Source of the DNA: Peptoniphilus_A hominis
GTDB lineage: Bacteria > Bacillota > Clostridia > Tissierellales > Peptoniphilaceae
Length of the DNA stretch: 17,643 bases
Direction of reading: 5' to 3'
Assembly: GCF_040096015.1 (NCBI RefSeq)
Contig: NZ_JBBMFO010000033.1
Location: 1 to 17,643 of the forward strand
Within the stretch, counting starts at the first letter, position 1; every line of letters begins with the position of its first letter. The position numbers and the translations under genes are program-made. The notes beneath the pieces are model-generated. The model ran no database searches. It was not told the origin of the DNA and saw only the letters and a program-made list of their open reading frames with translations. This document shows, in pieces, positions 14,495 through 17,643 of the stretch.

Positions 14495-14523
14495 TTGACA
14501 AATTAATTAATCCTATATAAACT
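14495..14523 (+). promoter_or_regulatory. Promoter of the amidase-rph-rdgB operon
   Basis: A perfect TTGACA lies at 14495-14500. The -10 is less clear: TATATA/TATAAA at 14514-14521 is close to consensus but at a short spacing of 13-15 bp, whereas TAAACT at 14518-14523 has the ideal 17-bp spacing. A poor -10 or short spacer would fit a promoter needing an activator. Confidence 0.6.
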
Positions 14524-14540
14524 TTAATTAGGTGAATTAA

Positions 14541-15890
14541 ATGAAAAGAATTATTAAATTATCAATTTTATTTATAGCAATCCTGATTACTCCAGTTTTT
14601 GCTGCAAATATTTTTAATGTAAGTATATCCAACAAGCCTTATAAAGTTAAGGAAGCAGGAGTTCTAGTAAATAATGAATCACTTAAGACTGAATTTTCTC
14701 CTTACATAAAAGAAGGAAGGACTTTTGTGCCAATTCGCGAAATTACAGAAAAGCTTGGCGCCGATGTTAAGTGGAATGGAAAAGATAAAAGTATAAAAAT
14801 CACCTTAAATGGCGATGTAATTAATATGCAAATAAATAGTCCTAGGGTCACTGTGAACGACAAGGAAATTGAATTAGACGACGCACAAGCACCACAACTT
14901 GCCCTATATTCTAGTCCAAGAAAAGAGACTAAGACTATGGTGCCACTTAGATTTATCTCTGAAACTTTTGGTTACAATGTGGACTGGAATAATGACAAGG
15001 TTAGAGCAGAAATTAGCACAACTGGTGCAAAATCAATCATGGAAGATGACAAGGAAAATAATAAGACAAGCGAAAATAAAAATTCTAAGAAAAATACTAA
15101 AAAGAAAAAGTCTAATAGCGTAAAAAAATCTAAGGTAGATTCAAAATCCATTTTTGATGACAGTTTTTTCCAATCAAATACTGAAAGAAAAGAAACAAAA
15201 AATATAAAGAACCAAATCAATAAAGGAAATGAAGACAAAATTTTTGAAGAAGCAGATTTAGACATCAAAGAAAAAGAAAATAGAGTCATAAAAGATAAAA
15301 TCGAAATTAATGGCAAATTAAATATAGTTATAGATCCAGGCCACGGTGGCAAGGATTCTGGTGCAATTGGCATAGATGGTTACACTTACGAAAAAGATTT
15401 AAATTTATTAGTTGCTGAAAGTTTAATGGAAAAGTTAAGTGAAAACTCTGAAATCAATGCAATAATCACAAGAGATAGAGACGAATATATCAAATTATTA
15501 GATAGAGCCTCTGTTTCAAATGACAGCAATGCAGATTTGTTCCTATCAATTCACTTTAACAGCTCTGACAATTCTAGCGCACAGGGAATAGAAGTCCTCT
15601 ATGCATCTGAAAAGAATGTTAAAATCAAAGACACAGTTCAAAAGCACTTTGCCTCTTGCCTACAAAAGGCATTAATAAGAGAAACTGGAGCAGTGGATCG
15701 TGGAATTAAAAATACACCAGCTATAATTGTTTTAAACAAAACTAAAAATGTTTCCGCCCTTGTTGAACTTGGATTTGTGTCCAATGAAAGTGATTTGGAA
15801 ACTATAAAGGACCCTGATTACATTGATAAATTAGCTAGGGGTATCTATAATGGTATAGAAGACTATATGAACAGCTATGTTATTAAATGA
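14541..15890 (+). CDS. Secreted N-acetylmuramoyl-L-alanine amidase with CuAO-like stalk domain
   Basis: A zinc amidase that cuts the bond between N-acetylmuramic acid and L-alanine in peptidoglycan. A signal peptide (MKRIIKLSILFIAILITPVFA) covers residues 1-21. Residues 35-158 form two halves of a copper-amine-oxidase N-terminal-like stalk domain (EGRTFVPIREITEKLGADVKWN at 58-79, then KTMVPLRFISETFGYNVDWN at 131-150), common in Firmicute wall enzymes. A Lys/Asn/Ser-rich linker (about 168-255) joins it to an Amidase_3 domain (260-445). The catalytic residues are all present: His268 in DPGHGG, Glu284 in YEKDLNL, His338 in SIHFNSS and Glu409 in VELGF. Length 449 residues. AGGTG lies 7 nt before the ATG. 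It leads an operon with rph and the RdgB gene, preceded by a WalR-like box. Confidence 0.94.
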   Translation: MKRIIKLSILFIAILITPVFAANIFNVSISNKPYKVKEAGVLVNNESLKTEFSPYIKEGRTFVPIREITEKLGADVKWNGKDKSIKITLNGDVINMQINSPRVTVNDKEIELDDAQAPQLALYSSPRKETKTMVPLRFISETFGYNVDWNNDKVRAEISTTGAKSIMEDDKENNKTSENKNSKKNTKKKKSNSVKKSKVDSKSIFDDSFFQSNTERKETKNIKNQINKGNEDKIFEEADLDIKEKENRVIKDKIEINGKLNIVIDPGHGGKDSGAIGIDGYTYEKDLNLLVAESLMEKLSENSEINAIITRDRDEYIKLLDRASVSNDSNADLFLSIHFNSSDNSSAQGIEVLYASEKNVKIKDTVQKHFASCLQKALIRETGAVDRGIKNTPAIIVLNKTKNVSALVELGFVSNESDLETIKDPDYIDKLARGIYNGIEDYMNSYVIK

Positions 15891-15891
15891 G

Positions 15892-15897
15892 AAAGGG
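15892..15897 (+). promoter_or_regulatory. Ribosome binding site that sets the rph start
   Basis: AAAGGG (15892-15897) lies just before ATG at 15902. An in-frame ATG at 15887 overlaps the amidase stop but has no Shine-Dalgarno, and would add MRKGI before the normal RNase PH start. Confidence 0.65.
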
Positions 15898-15901
15898 AAT
15901 T

Positions 15902-16618
15902 ATGAGAGAAGATAGACAAAATGACGAAATAAGACCAATTATAATAAAACCAAATTATTTGGAACATCCAGATGGTTCCGTATTAATAGAATGTGGAGAG
16001 ACAAAAGTTATTTGCACAGCAATGATTGAAAATAAGGTCCCTACATTTTTGAGGGGCAAGAACAAGGGCTGGCTTTCTAGTGAATACTCAATGCTACCTG
16101 GTTCCACTCCGACGAGAAAAGTAAGGGACATCTCCAAGGGAAAACTTGACGGAAGAAGCAGCGAAATTTCAAGACTAATAGGCAGGTCTCTCAGGTCTTG
16201 TATAGATTTAGATAAAATTGGCGAGAGAACAATTTGGATTGACTGCGATGTAATATCTGCCGATGGTGGAACAAGAACAGCTTCAATTACTGGTTCTTAT
16301 ATTGCCTTAAAAATTGCTGTAAAAAAAGCCTTGGAGAGTGGAAAATTTGAAGAAGACCCAATGAAAGCTAAGGTTGCAGCAGTTAGTGTTGGAAAAGTCG
16401 ACGGTGTTAATTTAGTAGATTTAGATTTTAAAGAAGATTCCAATGCCGATGTAGACTTAAATGTTGTAATGAATGACAAATTTGACCTAATAGAAATTCA
16501 AGGCACAGGAGAGGGTGATTCCTTTTCCATTGATGAGTTAAATGAATTTTTAAGGGGCGCAAAAAGAGGAATAGAAGATATTTTCAAATATTTTGAAATT
16601 GTGGAGCAGTATATATGA
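15902..16618 (+). CDS. rph: Ribonuclease PH
   Basis: A phosphate-dependent 3'-5' exoribonuclease that trims the 3' ends of tRNA and other structured RNAs, active as a hexamer of dimers. With the ATG at 15902 the protein is 238 residues, the normal bacterial length, and begins MREDRQNDEIRP, matching the conserved start. The phosphate-binding region is clear: CDVISADGGTRTASITG with Gly-Gly-Thr-Arg at 122-125. ECGETKVICTA, the GWLSSEYSMLPGSTP segment and DLNVVMNDKFDLIEIQGTGEG further support the family. The gene follows the amidase by 11 nt and overlaps the next gene by 4 nt (ATGA). rph next to an rdgB homologue is a common pairing in Firmicutes. Two tRNA genes lie downstream, a fitting but probably accidental neighbourhood. 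Confidence 0.96.
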   Translation: MREDRQNDEIRPIIIKPNYLEHPDGSVLIECGETKVICTAMIENKVPTFLRGKNKGWLSSEYSMLPGSTPTRKVRDISKGKLDGRSSEISRLIGRSLRSCIDLDKIGERTIWIDCDVISADGGTRTASITGSYIALKIAVKKALESGKFEEDPMKAKVAAVSVGKVDGVNLVDLDFKEDSNADVDLNVVMNDKFDLIEIQGTGEGDSFSIDELNEFLRGAKRGIEDIFKYFEIVEQYI

Positions 16619-17199
16619 GAGAGATAGTTTTATCCACTGATAATATTAATAAATTGAGAGAAATAAGAGAAATCTTAGAAGATCTTGACATAAAAATTTA
16701 TGGAAAATCTGACATAGAAGGGTTGGACTTTGAAGTAATTGAAGATGGCGACACATTATATGATAATGCCCTAAAAAAAGTCTCTGCCATGGCAGAAAGA
16801 GTTGACTTTGCAGTCCTAGCAGATGACACAGGCCTATTTGTTAAGGCACTTAATGGCGAGCCAGGAGTTCACTCTGCAAGGTATGCCTCAGAGCATGACG
16901 ATAAAAAAAACAGAGAAAAACTATTAAATAATCTCAAAGACAAAGAGGACAGAAGTGCCTACTTTAAGACAGAGATAATTTTAATTGACGAAGATAAAAA
17001 TATTATTCCCATTGAAGGAGTTTGCACTGGAAAAATTTCTCTTGAAGAAAGAGGCGACAATGGATTTGGCTATGACAGCATTTTTATTCCTGATGGCTTT
17101 GACAAAACTTTTGCTGAGATGAGCCACGAAGAAAAAAACCAAATTAGCCATAGGTCAAGGGCTTTAAAAAATCTTAGAGATAAAATTTCTAATTTGTAA
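16615..17199 (+). CDS. rdgB: XTP/dITP pyrophosphatase (RdgB/HAM1 family)
   Basis: A house-cleaning nucleotidase that hydrolyses dITP, ITP and XTP to monophosphates, keeping deaminated purines out of DNA and RNA. The substrate-binding start is IVLSTDNINKLREI (4-17). Other family motifs are DGDTLYDNALKK (44-55), VLADDTGLFVKALNGEPGVHSARYA (67-91) with the metal-binding Asp70/Asp71, FGYDSIFIP (151-159), TFAEMSHEEKN and SHR (178-180). At 194 residues it is full length. The ATG overlaps the rph stop in an ATGA. No clear terminator follows; instead the tRNA promoter begins within 10 bp. Confidence 0.95.
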   Translation: MREIVLSTDNINKLREIREILEDLDIKIYGKSDIEGLDFEVIEDGDTLYDNALKKVSAMAERVDFAVLADDTGLFVKALNGEPGVHSARYASEHDDKKNREKLLNNLKDKEDRSAYFKTEIILIDEDKNIIPIEGVCTGKISLEERGDNGFGYDSIFIPDGFDKTFAEMSHEEKNQISHRSRALKNLRDKISNL

Positions 17200-17206
17200 A
17201 AAATTA

Positions 17207-17235
17207 TTGACAATAAATATATAATTTGTTAATAT
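17207..17235 (+). promoter_or_regulatory. Promoter of the tRNA-His/tRNA-Leu unit
   Basis: A perfect TTGACA (17207-17212) is followed, after 17 bp, by TAATAT (17230-17235) with TGT directly in front, giving an extended -10. Transcription should start near 17242, about 9 nt before tRNA-His. Confidence 0.7.
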
Positions 17236-17246
17236 ATATTTATTGT
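17210..17246. repeat. 14-bp perfect inverted repeat over the tRNA promoter
   Basis: Positions 17210-17223 are the exact reverse complement of 17233-17246, with a 9-bp centre. The arms cover half of the -35, the spacer, the -10 and the expected start. It is almost wholly A/T. It could be an operator, a hairpin ending the rdgB transcript, or a chance product of AT-rich DNA. Confidence 0.55.
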
Positions 17247-17250
17247 ATGT

Positions 17251-17328
17251 GGTGGGTATGGCCTAGCTGGTTAAGGCGTCAGATTGTGGTCCTGAAGATC
17301 GTGGGTTCGATTCCCACTATCCACCCCA
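17251..17328 (+). tRNA. tRNA-His (anticodon GTG), CCA encoded
   Basis: The cloverleaf folds well: acceptor GTGGGTA (17252-17258) with TATCCAC (17318-17324, one G-U), D stem GCCT/AGGC, T stem GTGGG/CCCAC, and anticodon loop TTGTGGT with GTG at 17286-17288. The extra G at 17251 (G-1) opposite C at 17325 is the tRNA-His identity pair. CCA is encoded (17326-17328). The anticodon stem TCAGA/CCTGA has an A-C mismatch at its loop end (31-39). Confidence 0.97.
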
Positions 17329-17335
17329 CAATATT

Positions 17336-17362
17336 AGAAGTGTCCTAGACACTTCTTTTTTT
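17336..17362 (+). terminator. Terminator-like hairpin between tRNA-His and tRNA-Leu
   Basis: AGAAGTGTC (17336-17344) pairs perfectly with GACACTTCT (17348-17356) around a CTA loop, followed by a T run to 17362. The next base is the first base of tRNA-Leu. Confidence 0.85.
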
Positions 17363-17449
17363 GCTAGAGTGGCGGAATTGGCAGACGCACCAGACTCAAA
17401 ATCTGGCGGTCGCAAGATCGTGTGGGTTCAAGTCCCACCTTTAGCACCA
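17363..17449 (+). tRNA. tRNA-Leu (anticodon CAA), CCA encoded
   Basis: Acceptor GCTAGAG (17363-17369) pairs with CTTTAGC (17439-17445, one G-U), followed by A73 and an encoded CCA. The anticodon stem is CCAGA/TCTGG with loop CTCAAAA, CAA at 17397-17399. The long variable arm of class II tRNAs is present: CGGTC/GATCG around a GCAA tetraloop (17407-17420). The T arm is GTGGG/CCCAC with loop TTCAAGT. No promoter can fit between the preceding hairpin and this gene. Confidence 0.97.
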
Positions 17450-17511
17450 ACATTATCCACACTATTGAACATTTTTTGTTTGTACAGAGTTTGGTAGGTG
17501 CATTTAAAACG

Positions 17512-17566
17512 AAAAAAGTGTAACACTTAATCTATTTCATTTGGGATTGAGTGTTACACTTTTTTT
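17512..17566. terminator. Strong, symmetrical intrinsic terminator after tRNA-Leu
   Basis: A 21-bp stem: AAAAAAGTGTAACACT plus TAATC (17512-17532) pairs with GATTG plus AGTGTTACACTTTTTT (17545-17565), one G-T pair, loop of 12 nt. The A run on one side and T run on the other let it work on both strands. It ends the tRNA transcript on the plus strand and would also block minus-strand transcription from the right. Confidence 0.92.
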
Positions 17567-17568
17567 AT

Positions 17569-17643
17569 GGCTCTATGTCAAATATTGGGGAGACTCGTTA
17601 ACTCGAGTCTCTCTTTTCATTTAAAAATCAATACTTAGACGCT
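17569..17643. mobile_element. Possible end of an ISL3-family insertion sequence (partial)
   Basis: From 17569 the sequence reads GGCTCTATGTCAAATATTGG, which resembles the terminal inverted repeat of ISL3-family elements (typically starting GG-x-TCTT-x-GTCAA). This is from memory and unverified. A hairpin follows: GAGACTCG (17590-17597) with CGAGTCTC (17604-17611), loop of 6 nt, then a short T run. All three minus-strand frames meet a stop near the window edge, so a transposase could end just beyond it. The rest, 17618-17643, shows nothing else. Confidence 0.38.

Noticed and set aside
14472..14496. AATATT...AATATT hairpin after the AIR synthase gene as a terminator
   Set aside because: Only 6 bp of A/T, a 13-nt loop and no T run; the long operon therefore has no clear terminator here and may read into the amidase operon.
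14972..15373. Minus-strand frame of 133 codons, very rich in Phe, Leu and Ser, opposite the amidase
   Set aside because: This is the complement of the Lys/Glu/Asn-rich linker (TTT/CTT from AAA/AAG), not a membrane protein gene.
17450..17511. Small RNA or gene between tRNA-Leu and the large terminator
   Set aside because: The 62 bases show no tRNA fold, promoter or reading frame; it is most likely just the 3' trailer of the tRNA transcript.
1..17643. CRISPR array, toxin-antitoxin pair, prophage or defence genes
   Set aside because: No regularly spaced repeats and no genes of these types were seen on either strand.

Overview
The window is low-GC, AGA/AAA-rich DNA with Gram-positive signals: strong AGGAGG-type ribosome binding sites, TTGACA/TATAAT promoters, some TTG and GTG starts, a CuAO-like stalk domain on a wall amidase, and the order comM-dprA-topA. 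It fits an anaerobic Firmicute. The Peptoniphilaceae/Tissierellia (Peptoniphilus, Anaerococcus, Finegoldia type) are my best guess, but this is inference and no single base proves it.

Layout. At the extreme left a possible transposase start reads off the window on the minus strand. Next to it is a stand-alone minus-strand rpsD (ribosomal protein S4, form without the N-terminal zinc cysteines) with its own promoter, a leader hairpin and a terminator. Divergent from it is a single carboxyltransferase gene (pyruvate carboxylase subunit B / oxaloacetate decarboxylase alpha type, no biotin domain), followed by an M29 aminopeptidase. Each of these two ends in a clear intrinsic terminator.

Positions 3695 to 14469 look like one long transcription unit: comM (branch-migration AAA+ helicase), dprA (RecA loader), topA (topoisomerase I), then a compact type IV pilus set (pilB ATPase, pilC platform, one prepilin, pilD peptidase, and one protein joining a PilM-like cytoplasmic domain to a PilN-like domain, as in GspL), then an AIR-synthase-family protein of unknown role. 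Genes overlap or nearly touch and no terminator was found inside. Putting ComM, DprA and pilus genes in one operon suggests a natural-transformation module: the pilus captures DNA, DprA protects it and loads RecA, and ComM extends recombination. This function is inferred from content; comEA, comEC and comF are not in the window.

A second unit follows: a secreted N-acetylmuramoyl-L-alanine amidase, rph (RNase PH) and an RdgB-type XTP/dITP pyrophosphatase. Its promoter region carries a direct repeat matching the WalR box, which fits a wall hydrolase. The right end has tRNA-His and tRNA-Leu(CAA) behind a strong promoter, with an intrinsic terminator wedged between them, a large 21-bp terminator hairpin, and a sequence resembling the terminal repeat of an ISL3-family insertion sequence. 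Mobile elements may therefore flank this block on both sides.

The most interesting points are the DNA-processing plus pilus operon, the GspL-like PilM-PilN fusion inside it, the WalR-like box before the amidase, and the terminator that abuts tRNA-Leu. There is no CRISPR array, rRNA or prophage.
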